Source of the DNA: Alopecurus myosuroides
Lineage: Eukaryota; Streptophyta; Magnoliopsida; Poales; Poaceae
Length of the DNA: 64,000 nt
Direction of reading: 5' to 3'
Assembly (NCBI GenBank): GCA_028641055.1
Contig: CM054060.1
Span: 244,038,540 to 244,102,539 of the forward strand
This document shows, piece by piece, positions 24,001 through 33,826 of the stretch. The notes under the pieces were generated by a model. The model was not told where the DNA came from. It saw only the letters and a program-made list of their open reading frames with translations, and did not search any database. Position 1 is the stretch's first letter. Each line of letters begins with the position of its first letter. The translations under genes were made by a program, and so were the position numbers.

Positions 24001-24962
24001 GAGTCGCATAGATGAATAACTGATCCGGTATCATATACCCAAGAACTATTAGGCGCATCAGCAAGATAAATGTCTATAACATTGCACACAAGTGTTCCTG
24101 AGTCGGAAGTCATACCTCCACTCTTGGCTCTGTCAGCCAAATACTTGGTGCAGTTCATCTTCCAGTGGCCATCCTGCTTGCAATAGAAGAAATTGGCTCC
24201 GGCTGTAGGAGAAGGCTTAGTCTTTGAGGAAGCGCTCTGGACAGGGCCATGGGCGTTGCCTCCTGACTTATCCTTCTTCTTCTTAGTCCAAGAACTCTTC
24301 TTGAACTTAGCCTTATTCTGCACCATCAACACTTGACTGACGCCTTTCTTGATATCAGCCTCTGCCGTTTTGAGCATCCCATGTAATTCAGTGATACTCT
24401 TATCCATACCATGCATATGGTAGTTCGAGATGAACGAACCATACGCACTAGGAAGAGAGTTCAGAATTATATCAGTAGCGAAGTCTTCGTTAATTGGGAC
24501 GCCCAGCCGATCCAGAGACTGAATGTAACCAATCATCTTGATTACATGCGGACTCAGTGGATTGCCGTCTTTCAGCTTACAGCCCAGCAAAGCTTGAGAG
24601 ACTTGATACCTCTCGGTCTTTGGCTGAGCCTGGAACATACTTTTGAGGCTTTCGATCATATCGTAGGCCTCAACATTCTCGAACTGCTGCTGTAAGTCCG
24701 ATTCCATGTGTGCAAGCATAAGACAGCTAATTTCCGTAGACTCATCTCTAGTCTTACGGTAGGCATTCATGACTGCGACAGTCGCATCGTCATCGGGCTC
24801 TTCTGGAAGTGGAGTTTCTAGAACATGTTCTTTCTTGTCATGCTTGAGGACTATCCTCAGATTACGATACCAGTTGGTGAAATTAGTTCCATTAAGCTTA
24901 TCTTTTTCTAGGATTGACCTCAACGCAAAAGTGGACAACTGAGGAAGGTTGCTAGGTGCCAT
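21021..24962 (-). CDS. Copia gag-pol polyprotein, unit 2, intact 1313 codons
   Basis: A single frame starts at Met 24962 (MAPSNLPQLST); eight codons upstream are open but lack ATG. Domains in order: gag (UBN2-like; TNFTNWYRNLRIVLK near residue 30), a zinc knuckle near 261 (YCKQDGHWKMNC, first Cys replaced by Phe), aspartic protease DTGS at 311, integrase with HHCC and catalytic D508, D571 and E607 (D-x62-D-x35-E), reverse transcriptase YVDD at 987-990, and RNase H (YTDASY near 1159, TEAEY, CDN). It is full length for Angela/BARE-type Copia elements, with no internal stop. With flanking LTRs 26181-27510 and 19656-20995 plus primer site and polypurine tract, unit 2 looks potentially autonomous. 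The lost knuckle cysteine, also missing in unit 1, might reduce RNA packaging. Expression would come from the LTR at 26181-27510. Confidence 0.95.
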   Translation of the reverse strand: MAPSNLPQLSTFALRSILEKDKLNGTNFTNWYRNLRIVLKHDKKEHVLETPLPEEPDDDATVAVMNAYRKTRDESTEISCLMLAHMESDLQQQFENVEAYDMIESLKSMFQAQPKTERYQVSQALLGCKLKDGNPLSPHVIKMIGYIQSLDRLGVPINEDFATDIILNSLPSAYGSFISNYHMHGMDKSITELHGMLKTAEADIKKGVSQVLMVQNKAKFKKSSWTKKKKDKSGGNAHGPVQSASSKTKPSPTAGANFFYCKQDGHWKMNCTKYLADRAKSGGMTSDSGTLVCNVIDIYLADAPNSSWVYDTGSVIHLCDSLQGLVRTRSVARGEVDIRVGNKARVAALEVGTMQLHLPSGFILELNNCYYVPALSRNIISSSCLMRQGNESNIKNNGCSLYLKDMFHGFAPVQNGLFILNLDSESVYNINVKRLKPNGLNMTYFWHCRLGHISWKRMKKLHDDGLLTSFDLESFETCESCLLGKMTKTPFARSCERASDLLELIHSDVCGAMSTTTRGGYEYFIIFTDDLSRYGYIYLMKHKSEAFEKFKEFQSEVQNQLGKKIKFLWSDRGGEYMSHEFDDHLKSCGIVPQLTPPGTPQRNGVSEQRNRTLLDMVRSMMSRTDLSLSFWGYCLEAAAFTLNRVPSKSVEKTPHEMWNGKKPSLSFLKIWGCEAFVKRLQSDKLTPKSDKCIYVGYPSETLGYYFYNREEGKVFVARNGVFLEKEFLSREVSGSTVQLEEIREEPARGESAMALEAEPVVVPTPVTAPEPRRSARLQSARDVLLLDSNEPATYSEAMVRSDSESWLGAMRSELKSMDENQVWNLVDLPDGARPVECKWVFKKKIDMDGNISVYKARLVAKGFRQVQGVDYDDTFSPVAMLKSIRIMLAIAAYFDYEIWKMDVKTSFFNGNLTEDVYMIQPEGFVDPANADKVCKLQKSIYGLKQASRSWNIRFDEVVKSFGFIKSDHDSCLYKKFSGSKVNFLILYVDDILLIGNDVMMLQETKESLERSFSMKDLGEATYILGIRIYRDRSRRLIGLSQSTYLDKVLKKFKMAESKKGFLPMSHGIKLSKTQCPSTTDERSRMSVIPYASAIGSIMYAMICTRPDVSYALSVTSRYQADPGEAHWAAVKNILKYLRNTKEMFLVYGGDEEFSVKGYTDASYLTDSDDSRSQSGYVFVMNGGVVSWKSSKQDTVSASTTEAEYIAASEAAKEAVWIRNLLIDLGVVQGASNTLDVYCDNNGAIAQGKEPRQHQKNKHILMRYHRIRQFVEQGDIKLCKVHTDANIADPLTKALPQPKHEVHTRGMGIRCLGI

Positions 24963-26180
24963 TGATCTACAACAGAAAATATGCAAAACACTTAAGACAT
25001 GTATTCATAAAAGAGAAGGCATATTAAACGCTTTAATACTTATGCTCCCACTAGAACCAACATCCCTCCGATGGTTGCTAAGTGATTCAAGATCCTAAAT
25101 AAGCAAGTCGACTAGTGAGCTCTAGCATCACCGCTAGCCGCCAAGTGATCTAGGTAGGCAACACCTTGCCAATCGTATCCCTATACGACTCCTGTTAGTT
25201 GGGTGACACCACATGCCCCGGCTCCCAACCTACCTCGCCCCGAGCCCCACAACCGTTGTGATGGACTCGTCTAGATTACCAAGTGCTTCTGCTTGTAAGA
25301 GTCCGACTCAAACCCACCTAACCGGAAAGAATTGGTAGCACCTCAATTTTATGAGCCCACTACCAAGAATGTCCGACTTGTGATGGTGCAACACTGGCGG
25401 GGCGACCGACTAGACCTTCTTTGAGGGATTAAAATCTACCAACTATCTAAATAGAGGTAAATAGAGACATAACAATAACACAAATAAAGCAATTATAATG
25501 TGAAATGTTATTGCTCTCTTCATGGTGATCTCCATCTCCACGAAGCTTGTAAGTCGACTCGTGCCAACTCTTGTCACGTGCCATCTTACTTCATGTAGCC
25601 GACTTGAACATCGACTTGCATGCCTTCCGGGTTCTCCAACAAGCTACACTAGCTAGTAAATGAAAATTTACATAGAGAATCCGACACGCAGGCCGGTATA
25701 CAATAAAATGACAGCACCTAGGCTCCAGCCGACTGACATAAACATGATACGCAGATCATGTATGGATTACACACATCACATGCACATAAGCCATACCATT
25801 CACAATTTCCTGCAAAAACAAGTTATGCATAGATACGATATCTACCGGCGTTGTGAAACTTGCAACGACATCTAAGGCGCTACGACAGGGTGAAACTCTT
25901 TGATCTTCGATCACTGCAACTGGATTTATGTGTCACGGTATACCCCGATGGCGGAAACCGACCGGTAGGGGTATGTTGTTTCACGACCTTAGCAGTATGA
26001 TCACGGAAACCTGATCATCCATTAACCCCGAGTACGATTGATCCAATCAACCTTGTACAAAACCGATCTATCTTATAGAAAGGCCACCAAAATAGCAATT
26101 AGATCACATCTAACGCTAACTACATATCACATATGTACGGATCTCGGGCCTAATACTAGAAGCTACCGCTCTAATACCAC
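24963..26180 (-). other. Untranslated leader and primer binding site of Copia unit 2
   Basis: On the minus strand the LTR is followed at once by GTGGTATTAGAGCGG, a near match to the initiator Met tRNA complement (26166-26180). The remaining 1.2 kb holds no recognised gene. Confidence 0.8.
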
Positions 26181-27510
26181 TGTTGGAACGCGTAGAGATA
26201 AACAAAAACTTTTCCTACGCGGTACTTCCAAGATCTAGCCGAGGTAGAAGTCCACGAGGATTACCACTAGACGCACGGTTGCGGATTATCGATGAAGCGC
26301 GTCGGGGCAGTGCAGTCCCACGATCCGGCCCGGCCGATCCAATCCCTCGAACGTCAAAGTGCTGAACGTACAACACCTCTGCCGGTATCCACACGTACGA
26401 GGAGGAGCTCCGACGGCGGACTGCTAGGTCCGGTGCGGCGGCTGGACTGAGTGGGGCTAGGGTTCCCAACGCATGGGAGAGTGGACTAACGTGCCCGCTG
26501 GGCAACCTGCGCCCCTCTTTATATAGAGAATGGTAGTGGGCTTCACAACACTTGTGGCCCATTCCCTTTGTGAGCCCGACTCACAAACTCAGTCCATTTC
26601 CGGTTCGGGTCTAACCCAACCAATACTTGCTCCCTCTCTCAAGTGTGCAACCCTGCAGGCTCATGGCGACTTGGACACGATTAGAGTCTGACTCTCAATC
26701 GATCAATCGGTAGCGGCTCCTAGCAGAACGTGCCGACTCCCAAGTCCCATTGAGTCATGACGACATACCTTTCAATGTGATATTCATTTTAGTCCCTTTT
26801 GCCTCACGATATACCTTGTCGAACTATAGGCGATTTATCGTCATCCCTTAAATAGCTCAACTCTCTTCTCGATCCGTGATATATGATTCATCTGATTAAC
26901 TCTTAGTCAACAGATACAGTTAACACTTAACTGAGTCGCGCATGGCCATGCTTCCTGAATCATATCACTCGAGAGGGCCCAGAGAATATCTCTCCATTCG
27001 GAGGGGCAAAATCCCATCTTGATTATCCACATCACGCAGCTTGCTTCTCATTCGACCCGAACTCTGCCTTTATAGTTGCCTTGTCACAGAACAACGTTTG
27101 ACAGAACCTAAGTCGGTGATCCACAACTCGGATTGTGCGACAATCTTAGGTCTAAGGATTACATTGATTGAGACATGCAAATGACGACTTGATCGTTGCA
27201 TCTCAATGTGGGTCAGTCCGACTTGCTAAACTCTTTAGCCAAGTCCGTGAACGTTGGAATGACATCAACATGCCCATAACAAGTGGAACCGTGTCATCAG
27301 CCAACACTCACATTAGTCTAGGGTGTGTGTCCAGCACAACCTAAATGACCAAGGACAATCTAGTATGAACAACATGAATATATAGTTCCACAATCGAATC
27401 ACATATTCAATGACATATATCAGATGTTCAAAACAAGGACAAATTAATAACTTTATGAATACAGTAGGAATTACATCATACATGATTGCCTCTAGGGCAT
27501 ATTCCCAACA
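26181..27510 (-). repeat. Copia dimer, outer right LTR (5' LTR of the intact unit)
   Basis: 1330 bp from TGTTGGAACGCG to CCCAACA, followed by the GGGTT duplication. The minus-strand TATA box lies near 26517-26525 (CTATATAAAG). Confidence 0.94.
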
Positions 27511-27765
27511 GGGTTTACCTCCTCGAGGGTCCTGAACCTGGGTAAACTGTGTCCCCCCCGTTAACCGCCAAGTCCACCAGCGCTCATCCGTCTCCTATTC
27601 TTAAACCCCAATACACCATCCGGGGGATATGTCTATACGGGGAACCGACAGTTGGCGTCGTCTGTGGGAATGACAAGCGGTTGATCTACGGACTCGTTGG
27701 TCTCATCTGCATCGAGTTCAAATCTCAGCTCCAGATTGTCGAGTACTATATTTACAAGAAAGAAT
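27511..27765 (+). mobile_element. Ty3/gypsy LTR, right part, with primer binding site
   Basis: The LTR resumes after the Copia dimer (TTACCTCCTCGAGGGTCC, then AACCTGGGTAAACTGTG) and ends ...GGGGAACCGACA at 27650. TTGGCGTCGTCTGTGGGAA from 27652 is a gypsy-type primer binding site, so this is a 5' LTR read on the plus strand. Only about 115 bp of the internal region survives before CACTA sequence begins. The related LTR at 32450-33068 may be its partner. Confidence 0.75.
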
Positions 27766-28153
27766 GAGGTGTTCCTAACTAGAGTAGTGGGATGGAACTA
27801 AGAAGTTAAGCATGCTCGGGTGGGAGGATGGGTGACCGAGCGGGGAGTGGACATTTAAAATTGATAAATAAAGCAAAAAAAAAAAGGAAAAATTCTACAC
27901 CGTGATTAAAGGTACCCCAAATTCAACTGTTTTGAAAATTCTAAAAAAAAAATATACGAAAAAATTAATTTTGGAAATTTCAAAATTTCAAACTTACCAG
28001 TCTTGTTCGCGAGCGTTAACTAGACAGCGCTGGCGAACAGGACTTGTTCGCCAGCGGTAACCTCTTACCACTGGCGGGTTACTGCTGGCGAACACCTGTT
28101 CGCCAGCGGTAGCACTATTTTGTTCGTCACTGGTAAACCTTTTCCTACTAGTG
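27766..28153. mobile_element. CACTA element, 3' terminal fragment
   Basis: It ends ...TTTTCCTACTAGTG (complement CACTAGTAGGAAAA) at 28153. A subterminal motif TTCGCCAGCGGTAA and its complement recur several times between 28000 and 28130. The left terminus is missing; the join to gypsy sequence near 27766 is approximate. Confidence 0.75.
27785..27850 (+). other. 5S rRNA-like internal promoter segment in a second CACTA element
   Basis: AAGTTAAGCATGCT from 27803 and GATGGGTGACC from 27827 resemble the 5S rRNA A- and C-box regions, here 24 bp apart (33 in the 4217-8376 element). It lies on the same strand and, as in that element, about 300-350 bp inside the 3' terminus. Confidence 0.6.
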
Positions 28154-28872
28154 TGTCCATACAAAATGACGGAGAGATATACTCTGGACCCTCTCGGTGA
28201 TATCACATTGACACCACTTGCAAGCATGTGACTAGGTCACAAGAATGTCATATCACAGAACGAGTAAAAGAGTACTTGTCGGTAATGAGATCGAACAAGG
28301 TATGGTTGATACCAATGATCGGATCTTGGACAAGTAAAATATCGCGATACAAAGGGAATTAGTTATGACGTTGATGGTTCACACGAACACAAGATTCATC
28401 GTTGAATATATAGGAGTCATCACGGATCTCCAGATCCCGCTGTTGATTATTGATCGGAGAGGTGTCTCGATCATGTCTGTATTATTCGCGAACCGTATGG
28501 TGACACACATAAGGTTTGATGACGCATTTGAGAGGATACGGAATATTGAAGAATGTTTTGGAAAGCACCGAAATTGTTTCGGATAAAATTGAAATAGTTC
28601 AAGGGGTTTCTGTCAAATGATTGTTAATAGAATTAAAAAAATGATTCGATGTGCTATATGCAAATGTTTGTTAATAGGATTAACAAATATTAAAATAAAG
28701 AAATATAAATGTTTTATTTATTTATTACAGAAAAACCTTTGGATTTTCTAAGTGGAAAATTAAGGTAGAATGAGTGGGTGTGAGTGGAGCTTCCACTCAC
28801 ATGAAGAGGGGGAGAGGTAGGGGCACCATGTGCTTGGACGCACCCCTCCCCTTGGGCTGCCTCCCCCTCCCC

Positions 28873-28880
28873 TATAAAAG
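28873..28880 (+). promoter_or_regulatory. TATA box of the truncated Copia LTR
   Basis: TATAAAAG in a GC-rich context (CCCCTCCCCTATAAAAGGAGG), about 450 bp before the LTR end, as in BARE-type LTRs. Confidence 0.7.
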
Positions 28881-30500
28881 GAGGGTGAGGGCTCCCCCTC
28901 CTCAAACACTTGTCCCACCTCCATTCTCTCCACCCGCTGCTACATTCCATGGTCATCCGCTTGGCGAAGTCCTGATCGTAGGATTCTTCACCACACCACG
29001 CCGCCGTGCTGCTGGAGTTTCGGAGGATTCTCTACTTCCGCTTTCCACTGGATCGAGGGAACGGAGGTCTTCATCTAGCTGAACGTGTGACCGATCACGG
29101 AGGCACCGCCGGATTGCGGTGCACATCTTCTTGGTCTTGAGATCGGCGTGAGTACGACTACGCCAATAACGATATTAAATTTCGTAACGCTTAGAGTCTT
29201 TGAGGGTATGTTTTCCTAAAACTCTTTCTCCCCGTTGCCTTTCATCTTCTAGATTAGATCTTGGCCCTTCGGGTTTATCTCGTGTAAGATTTTTTTTTGT
29301 TTTCTATGCAACGTACCCTTCAGTGGTATCAGAGCCAGATCTATGCGTAGATGATTTGTACGGGTAGAACACATAGGTGTATGTGGGCGTTGATGATCAT
29401 TTTTTTCCTCCTTGAGTATTTTATGATCTTAGTGGCATAGTAGGATAAATTTTCCCTATCATAACTTTACGTGTACTTTGTACGCGAGACCTGTCTCACT
29501 TGTGGCTGAGGGGGTGTCCGTTTCTCCTACTATAGTTAAGATCTAATCTACGAATGGTTGTTAAAAAAAATGTTTATCAACGTTGTGGTTCATGTTCGTA
29601 GGTATGAACGGTTCTATCCTCGTAAGCCCAAGCCACGTAAAATATGCAAAAAATAAATTAGAGACGTCTAACTTGTTTTTGCAGAGCATGTGATGTGATA
29701 TGGTCAATATTATGAATTTGATGTATGAAATGATCTCATTTGTAAATTATTGACATACCGGCAGGAGCCATATGGTTGTCTTATTATTTATGGCATGCGT
29801 GATGTATATCATATCCATGTGATATGTTGCAATTTTGGTGGACAATCAAGATGGAGTCACACCGTACCTTGGTACCACACCGGTGGAATAATGGAGATTA
29901 TACCATGATGCATAAGATGGAGATCAAATGCAAAAAGTACCATATCATATCACATTATCCATGCATGTGATGTTAATCCTTTTAATGCATCTTATTTTTC
30001 TTGGATCGCGACGGTACCATTGTAAGATGATCTCTCTCACTTAATATCAAGATAATAATATGTTATTCCTTAGTATGCTCTGTTAAGAAAGTTCGTCGTT
30101 TCGAGACACCACGTGATGATCGGATGTGACAGACTCCACGTTTGAATACAATGGATGTGTTCAAGCCTATCATGTACATACATGACCTTGAAACACACGC
30201 AATACAATTGTTCTACTTGACGAGGCTAGCATGTACAGACATGGCCTTGGAACACGTAACCGAAATGTAAAACATGAGTCATATGGATGATATGATGAAC
30301 ATGTCGATGTTCTCCTTTGCAACTACACCGTCTCACGTGATGATCGATTTCGGTGTAGTGAATTTGGTTCGTGTAATCACTAAAATGACTAGGAGGGATG
30401 TTGTTTTTGAGTGGGAGTTCGTGGGATAATTTTAGAATTAAATTGAACTTAATTTATCATAAACTTAGTCTAAATAGTCTTTGCAAATATGTTGTAAATC

Positions 30501-30955
30501 TTGGCACCACCTACCTTCAATTTCAATATGTTCATGGAGAAAGAAAAACTAGCAAACAATGGAAGCAACTTTACCAACTGGGCACTTAACCTAAGAATTC
30601 TCCTCAGCGCTTGCAAGAAGCTCTATGTGCTTGATGCACCGCTAGGTGACCAGCCCGCTGATTATGCTTCCGAGGAAGATAAAAATGTTTATCTGACTCA
30701 ACAAAAAGATCACAGTATAGTTCATTGCGGCATCCTGTATGGATTAGAACCAGAGCTACGAAAGTGTTTCGAGAACAGCACTTCTTATGCTACAATGGAA
30801 GAATTGAAAATGATTTTCGATACACATGCTGCAGTAGAGAGTTATGATGCTTTAGAAAAGTTCTTTAGATGCATGATGGAAGAGAACACCTTCGTTAGCG
30901 AGCACGTACTCAGAATGTCTATGTATTCTCATAAGCTCATAGCCTTGGGTATATA
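30501..30955 (+). pseudogene. Copia gag, N-terminal fragment
   Basis: The frame begins at 30501 with MAPPTFNFNMFMEKEKL and contains SNFTNWALNLRILLSACKK and YVLDAPLGDQP, the typical start of BARE/Angela gag. It then runs through a helical gag core (GLEPELRKCF, MEENTFVSEHVLRM). Similarity stops near 30955 where ATATATAT-rich sequence begins; the remaining codons to 31055 belong to other DNA. The capsid C-terminal part, zinc knuckle and all of pol are missing. It is related to, but distinct from, the gag of the Copia dimer upstream, which starts MAPSNLPQLST. It is a truncated remnant with no expected function. Confidence 0.85.
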
Positions 30956-31129
30956 TATACATGCAACCATATATATAAATATTCCTCCAACAACTCACCA
31001 ACTATATATTTTGCCGACACGAGACCGAGAGAGTGTGTGTGGCTATAGGGAGTGAAAAAGATGGAAGAGAAAGTGGTAAAGTGAGATGGAGTGGAGAGAG
31101 AAGTGTTTACTAGAGATTCCCCTCACATA

Positions 31130-31531
31130 TCTATACATCTTATAAAGCAAAACCCCACTAACATGCATTAATTATTTTTCTATCTCAACATGCAAGCTAA
31201 CCACATCATCTATTCTCCTAACCAATCAATTGTCCATGTCATCTTCACTAATGTTTACGAATCGCCACATGCAAATTACACATCACTTATTTCTTAAACC
31301 ATCCAATTATGTACATTAACAATTGAAAATATGTATATACTATGATCAATTGAATTTTGCATATTCATTTGGAAAAACTAATGTATCACACCTCTTATAA
31401 ATTTTAGCTTACACATGATTCATCTCTTAAACCATCCAGCTATTTATATTAATAATATAAAATATATTATACTATGATCAATTGTAGTTTCTAAAGCGAT
31501 CCCCGCAGCAACGCGCGGGGTATCCTTCTAG
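31130..31531 (+). mobile_element. Small non-autonomous Helitron
   Basis: It begins TCTATACATCTTATAAAGC after a host A and ends with the hairpin CCCCGCAGCAACGCGCGGGG followed by TATCCTTCTAG before a host T. These are the canonical TC start, 3' hairpin, CTRR end and A/T target. 402 bp, no coding capacity. Confidence 0.85.
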
Positions 31532-31677
31532 TATATCAAATAGCATAGGTTAAACAAACTTAAAATGGTGGGGAAATGGGAGAAATGGGGTGGTGACGAG
31601 ATGGGGGACGACCAGATCAAAAATGGGGTGGAGAGGTGGAGGAATGGGAGGTGGGAGGTGGTCCAAATCACTTAAAG

Positions 31678-31887
31678 GGCTCCCAGGCTTAGCCGTGACA
31701 CACCGGACTGTTGGTGCGTCACGACTATTTCAAATAGGCGTGGCGCACATGGGGCTGGTGCGTCATGGCTATTCTTATTATAGGGGGACCACGTAGCCAT
31801 GGCGCACCAGCCCCATGTGCGCCTCGCCTATTTGAAATAATCGTGACGCACCAACGACCCGATGCTTCATGAATAAGCCTGGGAGCC
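31678..31887. repeat. Long imperfect inverted repeat (arms ~94 bp, loop 22 bp)
   Basis: The arm 31678-31771 (GGCTCCCAGGCTTA...ATGGCTA) pairs with 31794-31887 (TAGCCATGGCGCACC...GCCTGGGAGCC), with a few mismatches. It lies in the subterminal array of the CACTA fragment. Confidence 0.85.
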
Positions 31888-32060
31888 TCGCCAGCCCGGG
31901 CCCACATATAGGTGTGGCGCATGTCCAGTTTGGTGCGCCACGGCTAAGGGGATAGGCGTGACGCACCGCAATGTTGTGCGCCACGGCTATTATGCGTGAC
32001 ACACCAAAATGGAGGCGCGCCACGCCTATCATTTCTCCTATAGCTGTTTTCCTAATAGTG

Positions 32061-32449
32061 TTAAAGCATGAAAAAGTCGCGAGTATTGCAAAACAGAACG
32101 ACACTTGTCGCATTCTGCAGAAAAATGTCGCGGGTCCAAATTTTAAAGAGACACTCGCCACATCTGCCAAAGGGAAAAATTGCGAGTACGCACTCGCCTC
32201 AATCCTCTTCAATATTATCGCGATTCCGATGCGCAACATATCAGCAACATTTTCAACTCTTGGGTCGTATTGCCAACGCGGCACGCCTGGGTGCCGCGTT
32301 TTATGAACGTGAAGGTAAGACCTAATAATATGTCTTTTGGGCCCAGGAATCGCACTCATGCTTCATTCCCTGGTAATTTCCGTGCTGACGGCATGATGAA
32401 AAATCCTAGCGGACGCTCTACGTACCTCTTTAAAGGTTAAAGCTCGACT
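32061..32449. other. Unassigned, between CACTA end and gypsy LTR
   Basis: It may be leftover internal sequence of the decayed gypsy element, but no domain is recognisable. CGCGAGTA-type words recur (near 32078 and 32181) without forming a clear array. Confidence 0.4.
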
Positions 32450-33068
32450 CGATAAGTCTTTCGTGGCACGAGTCGCAGCAATCACCTATCCGGATTCGAG
32501 CCGGGGGACCCGGATTTGTGTAGGTCGGTACTGCATTTTTCAAGCGCATTTAATTGGTCCTGATCCGTCGAGTGAACAAAACGACTGAACCATATCCCTT
32601 TGCAAAGTTCTATATACAGGATATCTCTCGACCCGATGCTTGATTTCCCATCATACATGATCCACACGTCCTTAAGGAAGCTTTGAGCCTCGCCGCCGCA
32701 AGAAATCGGGCGAACTTTGTGTGCTTGCGGTCCAACAATCAGAGGTGCATCCGACATTAACTTAGGGTTTTCTAACCTACCCATGTCCGGATTCGGGACA
32801 CATCCTCCAATCTAAACGCTGTGAGAACCCCCGGGTAGGGAATCTGATATTTCTTCCACCATACGCTAGGGCATCTGATCTCGCGACCAGGGCACCCACC
32901 ATTGTAACACACCATCAATATAATCTAGACAAGCAGGAGTAAGAGTTTTACCTTCTCGAGGCCCCCGAACCTGGGTAAACTGTGTCCCCTGTTAACCGTT
33001 GAGTCCATCAACGCTCATCCGTCTGCTATTCTCAAACCCCAATATGCCATCCGGGGGATATGTCGACA
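32450..33068 (+). mobile_element. Ty3/gypsy LTR, second copy (possible 3' partner)
   Basis: From about 32725 (GCGGTCCAACAATCAGAGG) to 33068 (CGGGGGATATGTCGACA) it parallels the split LTR at 12.9/27.6 kb: same order of CCGGATTCGGGACAC, TTCTTCCACCATA, AACACACCATCAATATAAT, GACAAGCAGGAGTAAGAG and AACCTGGGTAAACTGTGTCC. Unlike the first copy it is not followed by a primer binding site, as expected for a 3' LTR. Divergence is considerable. The left limit is approximate. Confidence 0.65.
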
Positions 33069-33596
33069 ACTCAATGCGACGCTAGGATTGTCCATATGTG
33101 GTACGTGGACTCGTGGAGGGACGGAGCAGAAGTGCTAGCGCCAAGCTAGGATGGCACGTATGTGATTGACACGCGGGCATGCACCATGCAATAACAGAAC
33201 TAAACATCCATACCCCAAGATACTGCTCCTTCCGTCTCATATTAGTTGTCTCAAAGTTGGACAAAAGTAGATTATCTAACACATTAGTATGAGACGGAGA
33301 GAGTACTACAAGGCATCCCGACTGCAAGGTACTACTTCCTCCAATTAGGGCATGTCCAACCGGAGAGCCAACACTGGTCCTTACCATCAGCCTATCTGTC
33401 CGGACTATCTGGCGCACCCAAACCTAGCCGATATACGGGACAGATTTGGACCGGCCCAGGCGTGCCGAACGCGCCCTGGCATGGAGCGGCTGGCAAGACT
33501 GCCCCACAAGCAGAGGTAGCCGGACCAGCGCCATCCATGCGTCGTATCACTGTCACTGGCCATAAAATTAGGTAAGACGGACCAGCGCCGTCGACG
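33069..33596. other. Spacer and putative promoter side of the duplicated gene-like fragment
   Basis: No coding region is supported. It holds a MITE (33221-33305). It ends in GTCGACG next to AGTCA at 33597, which corresponds to the target site of the Tat element in the other copy. Confidence 0.5.
33221..33305. mobile_element. Stowaway-like MITE (85 bp)
   Basis: The left end TACTGCTCCTTCCGTCTCAT and right end ATGAGACGGAGAGAGTA are imperfect inverted repeats flanked by TA. Confidence 0.8.
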
Positions 33597-33718
33597 AGTC
33601 ACCTCGCCGGCTCCATAAAATCTCCACTCCCACGAAATCTCCCACGCAACCGCTCTGAAAACCCTAGATCCACCTCCATTTGCACTTCGCTCCACCTCCT
33701 ATGCTCCACGGCTACTCC

Positions 33719-33826
33719 ATGAGATGCTCCTCCTCCTTCGAATTTTTCGCGGATGAGGAGACCAGGAGCTCGCCGCCGGTGGAGAGGTCCGACTCCCGCG
33801 CCCACGACAACGACGACCACGACGAC
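33719..33826 (+). pseudogene. Gene-like fragment interrupted by a solo LTR
   Basis: Upstream lies CTCCATAAAATCTCC (33608-33622), a possible TATA box, and a C-rich leader with ACCCTAGATCCACC. From ATG 33719 the frame reads MRCSSSFEFFADEE and then acidic, Ser-rich sequence ending in HDNDDHDD, where the solo LTR begins. After the LTR (35348 on) an open stretch reads EPYNEINLCLGLLWPMEDTG in a different context and closes near 35585. The composition looks like a genuine first exon, but I do not recognise the family. The right-hand copy (from 49919) has the same structure with its upstream region replaced by a Tat LTR. It could equally be non-coding GC-rich DNA. Confidence 0.35.

Larger units (their letters stand above)
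13148..27510 (-). mobile_element. Copia LTR-retrotransposon dimer: LTR-internal-LTR-internal-LTR
   Basis: Three near-identical LTRs (13148-14465, 19656-20995, 26181-27510) separate two internal regions of about 5.19 kb. Both internal regions have the primer binding site next to the right LTR (complement TGGTATTAGAGC, initiator Met tRNA type with one change) and a polypurine tract (AGTGGGAGAC) next to the left LTR, so the dimer reads on the minus strand. GGGTT at 13143-13147 and 27511-27515 is one target duplication for the whole 14.36-kb unit, and no duplication surrounds the middle LTR. LTR ends (TGTTGGGAATATGCCCTAGAGGC) are BARE/Angela-like. The dimer is inserted in a gypsy LTR. Confidence 0.95.
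28154..30955 (+). mobile_element. Truncated Copia element (BARE/Angela-like): partial 5' LTR, leader, gag start
   Basis: The LTR ends ...CAACGTACCCTTCA at 29322 and is followed by GTGGTATCAGAGCC, the initiator Met tRNA binding site. The LTR's left part is missing because sequence begins directly at the CACTA end. A leader of about 1.2 kb leads to a gag fragment at 30501. Beyond about 30955 unrelated sequence starts. Protease, integrase, reverse transcriptase and the 3' LTR are absent. Confidence 0.85.
30956..32060. mobile_element. CACTA element, 3' part, carrying a Helitron and a long hairpin
   Basis: It ends ...GCTGTTTTCCTAATAGTG at 32060 (complement CACTATTAGGAAAACAGC). Subterminal repeats of the type GGCGTGACGCACC and TGGTGCGTCA recur from 31690 to 32035. 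The left terminus is not seen and the left limit is approximate. No transposase is encoded. Confidence 0.7.

Noticed and set aside
33330..33420. Possible further MITE (GGGCATGTCCAACCGG)
   Set aside because: Only one end resembles a known grass MITE start; no inverted partner found.
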